Shown: positions 33,168 through 42,537 of the stretch, piece by piece
Numbering within the stretch: position 1 is the stretch's first letter
Layout: every line of letters begins with the position of its first letter
From: CP2-2F sp034436355
GTDB taxonomy: Bacteria; Chloroflexota; Anaerolineae; Aggregatilineales; UBA2796
Direction of reading: 5' to 3'
DNA: 64,000 nucleotides
Assembly (NCBI GenBank): GCA_034436355.1
Contig: DAOTVQ010000045.1
Location: forward strand, 1-64,000
Position numbers and translations under genes: made by a program
The notes under the pieces: generated by a model
Seen by the model: only the letters and a program-made list of their open reading frames with translations
Told to the model about the DNA's origin: nothing
Database searches by the model: none

Positions 33168-33740
33168 TCAGGATTCGGATGTTTCGGGGTCGGGTGCTTG
33201 GCTTGGGTGCGAAAGCACCATTAGGCGGCGTTTACGCCCTGCCTGCGGCGGGCGCGACTCTAGGGCGTCTAGCATTTGGCGTAAGGTGCGCTTCAGTTCG
33301 GCGAATTCTTCATCGGTGGCGAAAAAGGCGTGATCGTGAAAGATGACATTCGGGAAATCCGGTGGTGTGGTGGTTGTGATGTAATCGGCAAGGTCGTTGG
33401 TAGCCACATTGGCATAGATGCATACGAACTCAGCCAATTGTGGCACGCTGGCAGTGTTCACGTCAGTTTCGGTAATCTGCATCGCTTCGTCGTTGGTGGT
33501 GTAGATTTTCTCCTCAATACCGTTGACGGTGTGTGTTTCTGCCACCACGATCACGTTGCCTTCTAGCAGCAGCCGCAGATGACGGTAGAGCGATGGTTTT
33601 GGCACATCTTTCAGCACGGCGTGCAACTGTGCAGTAGAGAGCTTGGCACGGTGCAATGCCTGACAGATTCGCATACGGATCGGATGGTTGATCAGGTTCA
33701 AGCGCTTAAGGCTCATAGTCATTCTCGATAACGTTATCAT
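33168..33740 (-). CDS. Winged-helix transcriptional regulator (ArsR-like)
   Basis: The 190-residue product has an N-terminal HTH: LINHPIRMRICQALHRAKLS TAQL and KPSLYRHLRLLLEGNVIVV, followed by GIEEKIYTT wing residues. This resembles ArsR/YdhA-type regulators; the C-terminal half is a likely dimer or sensor domain without known ligand. The first ATG lies at the predicted transcription start and inside the operator; ATGs at residues 7 and 9 are plausible alternatives with GAGAATGACT upstream. It is followed by the secreted hydrolase gene, and an overlapping palindrome suggests autoregulation. Confidence 0.8.
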   Translation of the reverse strand: MITLSRMTMSLKRLNLINHPIRMRICQALHRAKLSTAQLHAVLKDVPKPSLYRHLRLLLEGNVIVVAETHTVNGIEEKIYTTNDEAMQITETDVNTASVPQLAEFVCIYANVATNDLADYITTTTPPDFPNVIFHDHAFFATDEEFAELKRTLRQMLDALESRPPQAGRKRRLMVLSHPSQAPDPETSES

Positions 33741-33774
33741 ATATGATAATAAATCAATGCCGTTGATTTGTCAA
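33727..33774 (-). promoter_or_regulatory. Promoter with overlapping palindromic operator for the regulator-hydrolase operon
   Basis: On the minus strand TTGACA and TATTAT are 17 bases apart, a near-consensus promoter. The perfect 16-bp palindrome TTATCATATATGATAA covers the -10 end and start site, and a 12-bp palindrome GATAACGTTATC overlaps it on the downstream side; both share GATAA/TTATC half-sites. The layout fits repression by the adjacent winged-helix protein. Confidence 0.72.
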
Positions 33775-33825
33775 GCTACTTTTGGTTAGCACACGCTTTG
33801 ATCTGTGGCGCGCCTGTGAATAGCG

Positions 33826-33831
33826 TATAAT
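33826..33831 (+). promoter_or_regulatory. -10 box for the first glycosyltransferase-like gene
   Basis: TATAAT lies seven bases before a GTG and 34 bases before an ATG of the next gene. No -35 is found at the right spacing. Confidence 0.45.
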
Positions 33832-33865
33832 TAGGGCTGTGCCGCTTGCCAACAGGATTTTACCT

Positions 33866-35425
33866 ATGTCTTTTCGCCGTGTTGCGCCCGTTTACCGCCG
33901 CGATGTGCCGTGGGTGGCTGGGCTTGCCCTCGTGGTGGGCATCCTGAGTGCAATCCTGATTGATCAGCCCGGCTATACGGATGCGTTCTATTACTACAAT
34001 GCCGCGCAGCGCATGGCAAACGGGCTTGGTATGACCGATGCCGCCGTGTGGACGTACATTGGTGCGCCTGCGGGCTTGCCGATTCCAAGCCACCTCTATT
34101 GGCAGCCGCTGCCATCTTTTGTGGCGGTGGGCGGCATGAGCCTCTTTGGTGTGCATTTTGGTGGCGCGCAGATTGCCTTTCTGCTGCTATATGTTAGCCT
34201 TGCAGTGATCGGCTATGTGCTGGGTGCGCTCTTGGGCAAATCGCGGCGGGTGGCGTGGCTGGCAGCGCTGTTGGTCATTTTCAGCGGCTACTACTTTCCC
34301 TATTGGTTCACCACAGCCAGCATTGCGCCTTTTGGTGTGTTTGGCGCGCTGTGCTTGCTGAGCATGGGCATCGGGCGCAAGACGGAAGCATGGCTGTGGT
34401 TTGCGTTAAGTGGCGTCTGTGCGGCGTTGGCGCACCTCACCCGTGCCGATGGCTTGCTGCTGCTGATCATCTTACCCGCTGTGGCAGTGTGGCGCGCTCC
34501 GCTTGGTGTTGGGCTGCGGGCGGTGCTGGCAGGTGTGCTTGCCTATGCTGCCGTCATGCTGCCGTGGTGGCTGCGAATGCTGGCTGTGAGCGGCGCACCG
34601 TTGCCTGCTGGCGGCATCGAGACGGCATTCATGCGGAGCTACGATGAGATTGTCAATTATCCTGCTGGCGTCAGTCTGGCGCACTTTTTAAGCTGGGGCG
34701 TGGAAAACATCATCGGATCGCGGCTGTGGGCATTGGGCGTGAACCTGATGCGCTTCATCGGTGAACAGGGCTTGATCGCGCTCACACCGCTGATGCTGTT
34801 TGGCGCGTGGCGCAAACGGCGCGATCCGATCCTGAGCGGCTTTTTGCTCTATGCACCGCTGCTTTTCATCCTGATGACGTTTGTCTTCACCTTTCCCGGC
34901 GCACGCGGCGGCTTATTCCACAGCGGCGCGGCACTTATGCCGTTTTGGGCAGCCCTTGGCGCCGTTGGCTTGCACGATTTGATTATGGCAGTGACGGCGC
35001 GGCGGCGCAGGTGGAATGCGAATCAGGCGAAGGTGGTTTTTGGCAGCGCGCTGATCGCATGGGCAGTTTTGCTGAGTGTGGTTATGCTCTGGAACAAACG
35101 GCTGGAGTGGAACACCAGCGGTGCATTTTACGAGGCACTTGGGTTGCCGCAAGAGGCAATTGTGATGATCAATGATCCATCGGCACTTTACTATTTCACA
35201 GGCAATATGGGTGTGGTGGTACCGAACGCGCCGCCAAGCAGCATCAGCGATTTGGCAGCGCGCTACGGCGTGACGCACGTCGTGCTGGATCACAACTATC
35301 CGCCACCGATGGAAGCATTGTGGCGGCGGCAGGCTGTGCCTTTCTTCCTTGATCATCTCTACTACAATGGCAAGCTGCGTATTTACCGCGTCCGCACGCA
35401 AGGGGAGAGCCGTGAGGTTAACTGA
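33866..35425 (+). CDS. Multi-spanning glycosyltransferase-like membrane protein (first of pair)
   Basis: The 519-residue product has about ten hydrophobic segments beginning VPWVAGLALVVGILSAIL. It matches the general pattern of GT-C/PMT-like transferases: an early acidic loop (YTDAFYYYNAAQRMANGLG), a long run of membrane helices, and a C-terminal soluble domain with VPNAPPSSISDLAARYGVTH VVLDHN. GT-C enzymes move sugars from polyprenyl phosphate outside the membrane. An in-frame GTG nine codons earlier could be the start of a leaderless mRNA; the ATG has AGGA before it. The next gene overlaps the stop. Confidence 0.72.
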   Translation: MSFRRVAPVYRRDVPWVAGLALVVGILSAILIDQPGYTDAFYYYNAAQRMANGLGMTDAAVWTYIGAPAGLPIPSHLYWQPLPSFVAVGGMSLFGVHFGGAQIAFLLLYVSLAVIGYVLGALLGKSRRVAWLAALLVIFSGYYFPYWFTTASIAPFGVFGALCLLSMGIGRKTEAWLWFALSGVCAALAHLTRADGLLLLIILPAVAVWRAPLGVGLRAVLAGVLAYAAVMLPWWLRMLAVSGAPLPAGGIETAFMRSYDEIVNYPAGVSLAHFLSWGVENIIGSRLWALGVNLMRFIGEQGLIALTPLMLFGAWRKRRDPILSGFLLYAPLLFILMTFVFTFPGARGGLFHSGAALMPFWAALGAVGLHDLIMAVTARRRRWNANQAKVVFGSALIAWAVLLSVVMLWNKRLEWNTSGAFYEALGLPQEAIVMINDPSALYYFTGNMGVVVPNAPPSSISDLAARYGVTHVVLDHNYPPPMEALWRRQAVPFFLDHLYYNGKLRIYRVRTQGESREVN

Positions 35426-36959
35426 TCTGCGCCGCCGCGATGCGCTCTTTGGTGTTTTGGCGCTGATCAGCACGCTTGCCTATCTGTTTGCCGCGCAAAA
35501 TGCAGGTGGTAGCGGCTTTCCGCTGGATGATGCATGGATTCACCAGACCTATGGGCGGAATTTGGCACAGAGCGGCACCTGGTCGTTTGTGGCAGGTGTG
35601 CCAAGCGGCGGCTCGACAGCGCCACTTTATACACTGCTGTTGGCGGTGGGCTATGTGCTGAACGTGCCGCATTTATGGTGGGCGGCACTGCTCGGCACGG
35701 CGGCACTGGCACTGACAGGTATGTTCGGGGCGCGCTTGGCAGAACGGCTCTTTGTGGGCGTGCGCGGCGTTGGCTGGTGGACGGGCGCGGCGCTGTGCCT
35801 GACGTGGCACTTGATCTGGGGTGCAGTCGCCGGCATGGAGACTGCCCTTTTTGCCGCCTTGATCCTAATTGCCTGTGAGATTGCCGCCCGCCAACTGGAC
35901 GAATCACGCCGTGCGCGGGAACGCATGGCAGGTGGCGCGGCGTTGGGCGCAGTCTGTGCAGCGCTCATCGCGGCGCGCCCAGAAGGTGCCTTGTTGGCTG
36001 CCATGCTTGGTGGTGCGCTCTTGATCAGGTTGGCGGCGGATCGGCGTGCAGTGCTGGCATGGATGATCGGTGTGCTAGTCGTTGGCAGTTTGTGCATTGC
36101 GCCGTACTTGCTGCTCAACCTGAGCCTGAACGGTGCGCCGCTGCCCAACACCTTCAATGCCAAGCAAGCGCAGTACGCACCGCTGCTGGCGCGTGGTTTT
36201 CTTGCCAACTTTGGCGCAATGCTCTTGCCCTTAGCAGCGGGTGCGCAATTCGGGCTGCTTGTGGGCGCCTCTTTTGGGCTGCCTTGGCTGCTGCGGCAGC
36301 ACCAGCGCGGCGCATGGGCGTTTGTGTCTGTGCCGCTGGCGTGGTCATTCGCCCTGATCGCGCTCTACGCGCTGCGCCTGCCTGCCAGCTATCAGCATGG
36401 GCGCTATGTCATTCCCGCACTGCCAACCTTCATCGTGATCGGTGTGGGCGGCACACTGCTGCTGTGTCAGGCGCTCACGGCGCGGCGGCGTGGGATGCTT
36501 GCACGTATGCTAGGGCGCGGTCTGGCGCTGCTGGCGCTGCTGCTGTTCGCTGCCTTCTGGCTGATCGGCGCGACGGTCTTTGCCGCAGATGTCCAATTGA
36601 TTAACTCGGAAATGGTGGCGGCGGCGCTATGGCTGCGCGAGAACGTACCGCCTGATGAACTGCTTGCCGTGCATGATATTGGCGCGGTCGGCTTTTTTGC
36701 CAACCGTCCCATCCTTGATGTTGCCGGTTTGGTCAACCCTGAGGTAGTGCCATTGTTCTACCGTCCCGCTGAGATGTTTGTCCTGATGCGCGAGCGCGAC
36801 GTGCGTTGGCTGATGGTGCTGCCTGACCAGTGGGCGTGGCTGTGGCAAGGGCAGGCGGAAACCTTTGGGCGGTATTTCTGCCGTGTTTATAATACCGAGG
36901 GCTTGATGGGCGGCACGACGATCTACCACTTTACGGCAAGTGGCGATTGCCCATTTTAA
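35412..36959 (+). CDS. Multi-spanning glycosyltransferase-like membrane protein (second of pair)
   Basis: The 515-residue product is related in plan to its upstream neighbour: membrane helices from DALFGVLALISTLAYLFA, the loop GFPLDDAWIHQTYGRNLAQ with an Asp pair typical of GT-C loop 1, and a C-terminal soluble part with LLAVHDIGAVGFFANRPILD VAGLVNPE. The GTG start follows AGGGGAG and overlaps the previous stop by 14 bases, so the two are coupled. Substrate unknown; a cell-wall or exopolysaccharide sugar donor is likely. Confidence 0.75.
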   Translation: MRLTDLRRRDALFGVLALISTLAYLFAAQNAGGSGFPLDDAWIHQTYGRNLAQSGTWSFVAGVPSGGSTAPLYTLLLAVGYVLNVPHLWWAALLGTAALALTGMFGARLAERLFVGVRGVGWWTGAALCLTWHLIWGAVAGMETALFAALILIACEIAARQLDESRRARERMAGGAALGAVCAALIAARPEGALLAAMLGGALLIRLAADRRAVLAWMIGVLVVGSLCIAPYLLLNLSLNGAPLPNTFNAKQAQYAPLLARGFLANFGAMLLPLAAGAQFGLLVGASFGLPWLLRQHQRGAWAFVSVPLAWSFALIALYALRLPASYQHGRYVIPALPTFIVIGVGGTLLLCQALTARRRGMLARMLGRGLALLALLLFAAFWLIGATVFAADVQLINSEMVAAALWLRENVPPDELLAVHDIGAVGFFANRPILDVAGLVNPEVVPLFYRPAEMFVLMRERDVRWLMVLPDQWAWLWQGQAETFGRYFCRVYNTEGLMGGTTIYHFTASGDCPF

Positions 36960-37006
36960 CGCACGCTAACCTGATAGACAACCAAAGCAAAGAGGCGAAA
37001 CACACC

Positions 37007-37816
37007 ATGCCAGAGACACACGGCGGCTTGGCTGCCATCACCGAGACCTTCAGGCGCGCCAAAGCTGAAGGGCGCGCTACCTTCATGCCTTTTTTCACAG
37101 TCGGCTACCCTGACTTGCCGACCTCGATCAATGTAATGCAAGCGCTGGCAGAAACAGGCGCCGATGCCCTTGAGATCGGGATGCCGTTCAGCGATCCACT
37201 TGCTGATGGACCCACCATTCAGCACGCCTCGCAAATCGCGCTGGAGAACGGCACGCGCATCAGCGATTGCGTGGCAACCGTGCGGACGCTGCGCGAGCGC
37301 GGTGTGACGATTCCGCTGGTGATGATGGGCTATTTGAATCCGCTGCTTGCTTATGGACTGGAGCGTTTCGTCGCCGATGCAGCTGCTGCTGGCGCCAGCG
37401 GCTTCATCGTGCCGGATTTGCCCACCGAAGAAGCGGATGAGTTCAACGCGCTGTGCGCCGCGCACGGACTTGGCTTCACGCCGCTGCTGGCGCCTAACAG
37501 CACGCCCGAACGCATTGCCGAAGTGGTGAAGGCAGCACGCGGCTTCGTCTATCTGGTCTCGGTGACGGGCGTGACCGGCGCACGCGATTCGCTGCCGCCT
37601 GACCTGACCGCATACATTGAGCGCGTTCGGGCAGCCACAGACCTGCCCCTAGCCGTTGGGTTCGGGATTAGCAAGCCAAGCCAAGCGCGCCAAGTGGCGG
37701 CACACGCCGATGGCGTCATCGTGGCAAGTGCGCTCATCCGCCTGATGGAACACGCCGGCATGGAGGCAGTGCGCGATTTGGCGGCAAGCTTGCGGGCTGC
37801 CTGTGTGGTACAATAG
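37007..37816 (+). CDS. trpA: Tryptophan synthase alpha subunit
   Basis: TrpA cleaves indole-glycerol phosphate to indole, used by TrpB. The 269-residue product has the barrel signature FTVGYPDLPTSINVMQALA, ALEIGMPFSDPLADGPTIQ (catalytic Glu and Asp), and SVTGVTGARDSLPPDLTAYI, with GFGISKPSQARQVAAHADG at the phosphate site. It starts at MPETHGG; a longer frame adds a poorly conserved lead. trpB and the other trp genes are not nearby, so it is a lone copy in this window. Confidence 0.95.
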   Translation: MPETHGGLAAITETFRRAKAEGRATFMPFFTVGYPDLPTSINVMQALAETGADALEIGMPFSDPLADGPTIQHASQIALENGTRISDCVATVRTLRERGVTIPLVMMGYLNPLLAYGLERFVADAAAAGASGFIVPDLPTEEADEFNALCAAHGLGFTPLLAPNSTPERIAEVVKAARGFVYLVSVTGVTGARDSLPPDLTAYIERVRAATDLPLAVGFGISKPSQARQVAAHADGVIVASALIRLMEHAGMEAVRDLAASLRAACVVQ

Positions 37817-37852
37817 CCGCGCAGAACACAAGCAAACTTAGGATGGTTTTTT

Positions 37853-38254
37853 ATGGCTGAGCGAAAAATACGGGTGTTGGTTGCTAAGCCGGGCTTGGAC
37901 GGGCATGATCGCGGCGCGAAAGTGGTAGCGCGTGCCTTGCGCGATGCCGGCATGGAGGTGATCTATACGGGCTTGCGCCAAACGCCAGAGATGATCGTGG
38001 AGGCGGCGCTGCAAGAAGACGTAGATGTGATCGGCTTGAGCATCCTGAGCGGCGCACACATGGCGCTGGTGCCACGCATCCTAGAGCTGATGCAAGCGCA
38101 TGATCTGAGCGATGTCAAGCTGATTTTGGGCGGCATCGTGCCAGATGATGACATTGCTGCCTTGCAGCAGATGGGCGTCAGCGGCATTTTCGGTCCCGGC
38201 AGTGATACGCAAGAGATCGTCGCGCATATTCGCAAGGTCGTGCCGCTTGAGTGA
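37853..38254 (+). CDS. Methylmalonyl-CoA mutase, cobalamin-binding subunit or domain protein
   Basis: The 133-residue product is a single B12-binding domain: KPGLDGHDRGAKVVARAL with the DxHxxG motif whose His is the lower cobalt ligand, GLSILSGAHMALVPRI, and LGGIVPDDDIAAL. It corresponds to the C-terminal part of MutB or a small subunit of the mutase family, including isobutyryl-CoA or ethylmalonyl-CoA mutase. The large catalytic subunit is not in the window. A MeaB chaperone gene overlaps its end. A TACAAT box lies upstream without a good -35. Confidence 0.9.
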   Translation: MAERKIRVLVAKPGLDGHDRGAKVVARALRDAGMEVIYTGLRQTPEMIVEAALQEDVDVIGLSILSGAHMALVPRILELMQAHDLSDVKLILGGIVPDDDIAALQQMGVSGIFGPGSDTQEIVAHIRKVVPLE

Positions 38255-39269
38255 GACAGCTACGTTACCGCCGATTGTGGCGGCTATCCGCGAGAGTCGG
38301 CGGGCGTTAGCGCGCCTGCTGACGCGCATCGAGAACAATGCCGCCGCCGCCGAACTTGCCGCACTCTATCCCTTTGGCGGCAAGGCACACCTAATCGGCG
38401 TGACCGGCGCACCCGGCACCGGCAAAAGCAGCCTCGTCAACAGCATGGCGAAGGCATACCGCGCCGAAGGCAAGACGGTCAGCATCCTTGCCGTTGACCC
38501 GACCAGCCCATTCAGCGGCGGCGCCGTGCTGGGCGACCGTATCCGTATGCGCGACCTGCACGGCGATGCGGGCGTGTTCATCCGCAGCATGGCAACACGC
38601 GGCAACTTGGGCGGCATTGCGCGCACCACCACCGATATGATCCGTGCGCTGGATGCCGCCGCCTTTGATGTGATCCTGATTGAGACCGTCGGCGCGGGAC
38701 AGAGCGAGGTCGAGATTGCCTCTGCCGCGCACACCACGCTGGTAGTAGAAGCACCGGGCTTGGGCGATGATGTGCAGGCGATCAAGGCGGGCATCCTTGA
38801 AATTGCCGATATTTTGGTGGTGAACAAGGCGGATAATCCCGGTGTGGAAAGCACGCTGCGCGCCCTACGCGCCATGCTTGATCTTGGTCACCGCGCCGAG
38901 CGCATTATGCATCACGGGCAGCTACTGAGCGTGCCAGCCGCCGCCGTCGTTGGTGAGGATGAGGCATGGCAAACGCCCATCGTGCAGACGGTGGCAACCA
39001 ACGGCACAGGCATTAGCGATCTGCTGGCAAAGATCGCCGAACATCACGCCTATCTGCGCCAGAGCGGTGTGCTGAAGCTGCGCGAGCGCGCCAGCTTGAA
39101 CGCTGAGATCAGCGAACGGCTGCGCGATCTGCTGTTGGCACGCCTGATCGAGCGTGTGGGTGTGGCACGCCTGCAAGCGCTGATCGAGCGCGCCGTCGCC
39201 CGTGAGATCGATCCGAGCAGCGCGGCGGCGCTCTTGCTGGCGGAAGGGCTTCAGGAGCAGGAGTCGTGA
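38247..39269 (+). CDS. meaB: MeaB/ArgK-type GTPase, mutase chaperone
   Basis: MeaB loads and protects adenosylcobalamin in methylmalonyl-CoA mutase. The 340-residue product has P-loop GVTGAPGTGKSSLVNSMAK, DPTSPFSGGAVLGDRIRM, switch region IETVGAGQSEVEIASAA and LVVNKADNPG for guanine binding. The start appears to be TTG, eight bases inside the preceding gene; the conserved region starts at about residue 10, so an upstream start in another frame is not needed. It is coupled to the B12-domain gene, as expected for a mutase pair. Confidence 0.9.
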   Translation: MSETATLPPIVAAIRESRRALARLLTRIENNAAAAELAALYPFGGKAHLIGVTGAPGTGKSSLVNSMAKAYRAEGKTVSILAVDPTSPFSGGAVLGDRIRMRDLHGDAGVFIRSMATRGNLGGIARTTTDMIRALDAAAFDVILIETVGAGQSEVEIASAAHTTLVVEAPGLGDDVQAIKAGILEIADILVVNKADNPGVESTLRALRAMLDLGHRAERIMHHGQLLSVPAAAVVGEDEAWQTPIVQTVATNGTGISDLLAKIAEHHAYLRQSGVLKLRERASLNAEISERLRDLLLARLIERVGVARLQALIERAVAREIDPSSAAALLLAEGLQEQES

Positions 39270-41197
39270 GCCAACCTTTCCTCAGCGCGGTGTGGCGCAC
39301 CTGGATCGACTCACGCGCCTACCGCCTGCTGCCACTGGTTGCGATTCTTTTGGCGGCGACGCTGCGCCTGCACGCCCTAGACGCGCAATCGCTCTGGAAT
39401 GATGAAGGCAACACGCTGCGCCTGATCCAGCGTGATTTGCCGAATCTGCTGAGCGCTGCCAACCGTGATATTCATCCGCCGCTCTATTATGTGCTGCTAA
39501 AAGCGTGGGCAGCCTTCACGGGCGAGAGTGAGTTTGCCCTGCGCGCATTCTCTGCCCTGATCGGCGTGCTGAGCGCTGCCTGTGCCTATGCGCTTGGCGC
39601 CGCGCTCTTTGCGCGTGGCGTCGGGATGCTTGCCGCCTTCCTGACTGCTGCCAACACTTTCAGCCTCTACTACAGCCAAGAGGCGCGCATGTACGCGCTT
39701 TTGGCGCTCTTTGCCGCTGCCGCTTTGCTGTGTTTCGTCCGCTGGCTAGATACACGCCGCCTGCCGCCGCTGATCGGCTTAGCGCTGCTCAACGCGGCGG
39801 GACTCTACACACACTATGCCTATCCGTTGGTGATGTTGGCGCAAGGTGTGCTGTTTGTGCTGTGGTTGGCTGCCCGCCGCGAATGGCGCATCTTTGGCAG
39901 CTATGTTGCTGCCAACCTGCTGACGGTTGCGCTCTTTTTGCCACAGTTGCCAACGGCGCTTGATCAGGTTAGCGGCTGGCAGCAGGCAAGCCGTGATACG
40001 TTACAGTTGGTGGATCAAATCGGCTTGATCGGCGGTTGGCTGTTGTATGGCAGCACCTTTCCGCGCCTGAATGAAGGGCTAATCGTCCTGACGCTGATGA
40101 GTATGCTGATCGGCGCCGCCGTCTGGGATTGGGTGCGGCGTCCGCAGCGTGCAGCACCGCTGTGGTGGCGGCGGGCTGTGCCAACGTTCTGGCTGCTGAT
40201 CGGCGTGGGCGGTTTTCTCGCCCTCGATCTGTACCGTTTGGAAAACCTGAAGTTCTTACTGCCTATGCAGATCGCGGCGGCACTGCTGATTGCGCGTGGC
40301 GTCTGGCTGTTGTGGGAAGTTGGCTCGGCAAACATCATCGCCTGGCAAGAGGCACTGCCGCGCCTGATCGCACTGCTGATCGGCTATGGGCTGATCAGCA
40401 CAGCCAGTCAGGGCATTCACAACCTGTATCACGACGCAACCTATGCGCGCAGCAATTATCGCGGTTTGGCGGCGTATATTGCGCGTGAGGCACAGCCGAA
40501 GGACGCCATCATCCTGAGCGCGCCCAATCAGGCAGAGGTGTTCACCTACTACTATACAGGTGATATGCCGATCTATGGCATCCCCGAAGGCTTGGGCGGC
40601 GATGATAGGGCAACGCAAAGGCAAACTGAGGCGGTTATCGCGGCACATCGGCGCATTTTCGCTGTCTTCTGGGGTGAGCGCGAACGCGATCCACGCGGTG
40701 TGGTAACGCAAGTGCTGACCGAACGCGCCTACGAGGTGGATACGACGTGGTTTGGCGATGTGCGCCTTGTGCGCTATGCAGTGATCGGTGACCCCGACGT
40801 GCCGCGCCCGATCAATGCACGCTTTGGCGAGTCGATCACCTTGCTCAGTGCAGCCTTCAGCGCGGAGCGCCTCACGGCGGGCGATGTGCTTGGCGTGGCG
40901 CTCACATGGCAAACTGATCAGCCGCTAAGCGTCCGCTACCGCGTCTCGGTGCAGCTTCTAGATGCATTCGGGCGTTTGGTGGCGCAGCGCGATGCCGAGC
41001 CGAACAATAACCTATCACTCACCACTTCATGGCTGCCAAAGCTGCCCGTGCGCGATACGCACGGCGTGATCATCGCGCCCAGTGTGCCGCGTGGCGAGTA
41101 TCAAATCGTGGTGGTGCTGTATGGGCTGGAGGATGGCATCCGTCTGCCCGTGGATGGTGGCGACGCACTAACCATCGGCAGCGTCGTGGTGGAATAG
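39266..41197 (+). CDS. GT39/ArnT-like glycosyltransferase, large membrane protein
   Basis: The 643-residue product has a GT-C layout: first loop AQSLWNDEGNTLRLIQRDLP with the acidic DE pair, then RDIHPPLYYVLLKAW and YYSQEARMYALLALFAAA, all marks of the PMT/ArnT group. About ten hydrophobic segments are followed by a periplasm-side or extracellular C-terminal half of about 200 residues ending in a beta-sandwich-like stretch (VSVQLLDAFGRLVAQRD … GEYQIVVVLYGL). GTG start in a GTGA overlap with meaB. It converges on an MFS gene with five bases between stops. Confidence 0.82.
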   Translation: MSQPFLSAVWRTWIDSRAYRLLPLVAILLAATLRLHALDAQSLWNDEGNTLRLIQRDLPNLLSAANRDIHPPLYYVLLKAWAAFTGESEFALRAFSALIGVLSAACAYALGAALFARGVGMLAAFLTAANTFSLYYSQEARMYALLALFAAAALLCFVRWLDTRRLPPLIGLALLNAAGLYTHYAYPLVMLAQGVLFVLWLAARREWRIFGSYVAANLLTVALFLPQLPTALDQVSGWQQASRDTLQLVDQIGLIGGWLLYGSTFPRLNEGLIVLTLMSMLIGAAVWDWVRRPQRAAPLWWRRAVPTFWLLIGVGGFLALDLYRLENLKFLLPMQIAAALLIARGVWLLWEVGSANIIAWQEALPRLIALLIGYGLISTASQGIHNLYHDATYARSNYRGLAAYIAREAQPKDAIILSAPNQAEVFTYYYTGDMPIYGIPEGLGGDDRATQRQTEAVIAAHRRIFAVFWGERERDPRGVVTQVLTERAYEVDTTWFGDVRLVRYAVIGDPDVPRPINARFGESITLLSAAFSAERLTAGDVLGVALTWQTDQPLSVRYRVSVQLLDAFGRLVAQRDAEPNNNLSLTTSWLPKLPVRDTHGVIIAPSVPRGEYQIVVVLYGLEDGIRLPVDGGDALTIGSVVVE

Positions 41198-41202
41198 GCG
41201 CG

Positions 41203-42507
41203 CTAATCCGTGGCGAGCGCGGCGGCTTGCTCAGGTGCATCTGTGCTTGCCGTGCCTTCCTGAACCTTTGGCGGTGGCTTCCGAAAGACGATAGCGATGC
41301 TGAGCGCAGTTAGGATGAGCAAGGCTGCCACAAGGCTAAAGATCAGGTCAAAGCCGAAATCGCGCTGAAGCACACCGCTTAGGCTGCTGGAGGCAAACCA
41401 CCCCATGCTCCACAGCACCGAACCAACCGCGCTGCTCAGGTTATGGATGCGCTTTGGCACGTACTCCAAGCGCAGCGGCTCGTAAAGCGGCACCAACAAA
41501 TTCCGCACGGAGGCAGCGATCATGAACATCAGGGCGCCAAAGAGAACCGCTTGTGAGAAGCCAAGTGCCACATACGCCACCGCCGCCAAACTCATCGAGA
41601 TGAGCAGCGCACGGATACGCCCAAAGCGCCGTTCCCACCACGGCGTTGTAGCACCCACGATGCCCATCATCAGCCAGCCGCTGCTTAAAATCGCGCCGAC
41701 TTGCTCATCGGGCAGCATAAAGCGCGTGCGGAAGAACAGGTTATAGAAGGGAAAGGTCAAGCCTGCCGTCAAGCCAAAGAGCATTGAGGGAATCGAGAGC
41801 AGGATGATCTCGCGCCACGGTACAAAAGTGGGTGGCGCATTCACCTCGCTGATGACGGTTGGTGCGGCGTGGGTTGGCGCACGGTCGGGCAGGCGCAGCA
41901 CGGGCAGCACGCTGGCAAGGCTGATCAGGGCGCTGATGAACAAGGCGGCGCCGTAGGCAAACGGCGTTTGGGCATCTGCCACGCCTTCAAGGGCGGCGCC
42001 TTGCGGCATTCCAACGGTTTCGATGATCAGGCGCGGCAAAAAGCCGCCGATGAAGCTGCCAAAAGAGGTAGCGGTCAGCGTGGTGATCTGGTAGTAGCCG
42101 AAGGCGTGCGATTGATGCTCCCGCGAGACGAGCGCGATCATCAGCGGACCCGCCGCGATGAAGGCAGCGCCAAACGAGATGCCGAACAGCACGCGGCTAA
42201 AGATGAGGATCGGCAGGCTCGGCATGACCAACATCGGCAAATAGCTAAGGGCAGAGCCGACCATTGAATAGATGATCACGCGCCGCGCACCGATGCGATC
42301 TGCCAAAATGCCGATGGGAATGCCGGTGAAAATGCCACCCACCCGCGAAATGCCCTGCAAAAAGCCGATCACGTCTGAGTCATAGCCCAAGCTGACAAAA
42401 TAGAAGTTCAGCACCACATCCGTAATGCCGAACAAGCCAATGTGAAAAATAGCGCTGTGCAGCAGGAACAGCACCAACGGGCGACTCAGCCCTTGCAGCT
42501 TGAACAT
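41203..42507 (-). CDS. MFS transporter
   Basis: The 434-residue product has about twelve membrane segments: the first half includes VLFLLHSAIFHIGLFGI and the GILADRIGARRVIIYSMVG loop between helices 2 and 3, a classic MFS signature; the second half repeats it with WWERRFGRIRALLISMSLAAV. Drug or sugar specificity cannot be told. It follows the TPR membrane protein gene by 30 bases in the same direction. Confidence 0.86.
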   Translation of the reverse strand: MFKLQGLSRPLVLFLLHSAIFHIGLFGITDVVLNFYFVSLGYDSDVIGFLQGISRVGGIFTGIPIGILADRIGARRVIIYSMVGSALSYLPMLVMPSLPILIFSRVLFGISFGAAFIAAGPLMIALVSREHQSHAFGYYQITTLTATSFGSFIGGFLPRLIIETVGMPQGAALEGVADAQTPFAYGAALFISALISLASVLPVLRLPDRAPTHAAPTVISEVNAPPTFVPWREIILLSIPSMLFGLTAGLTFPFYNLFFRTRFMLPDEQVGAILSSGWLMMGIVGATTPWWERRFGRIRALLISMSLAAVAYVALGFSQAVLFGALMFMIAASVRNLLVPLYEPLRLEYVPKRIHNLSSAVGSVLWSMGWFASSSLSGVLQRDFGFDLIFSLVAALLILTALSIAIVFRKPPPKVQEGTASTDAPEQAAALATD

Positions 42508-42537
42508 GCGGACTCCATGCCTAAAGTGTTTAATCAG

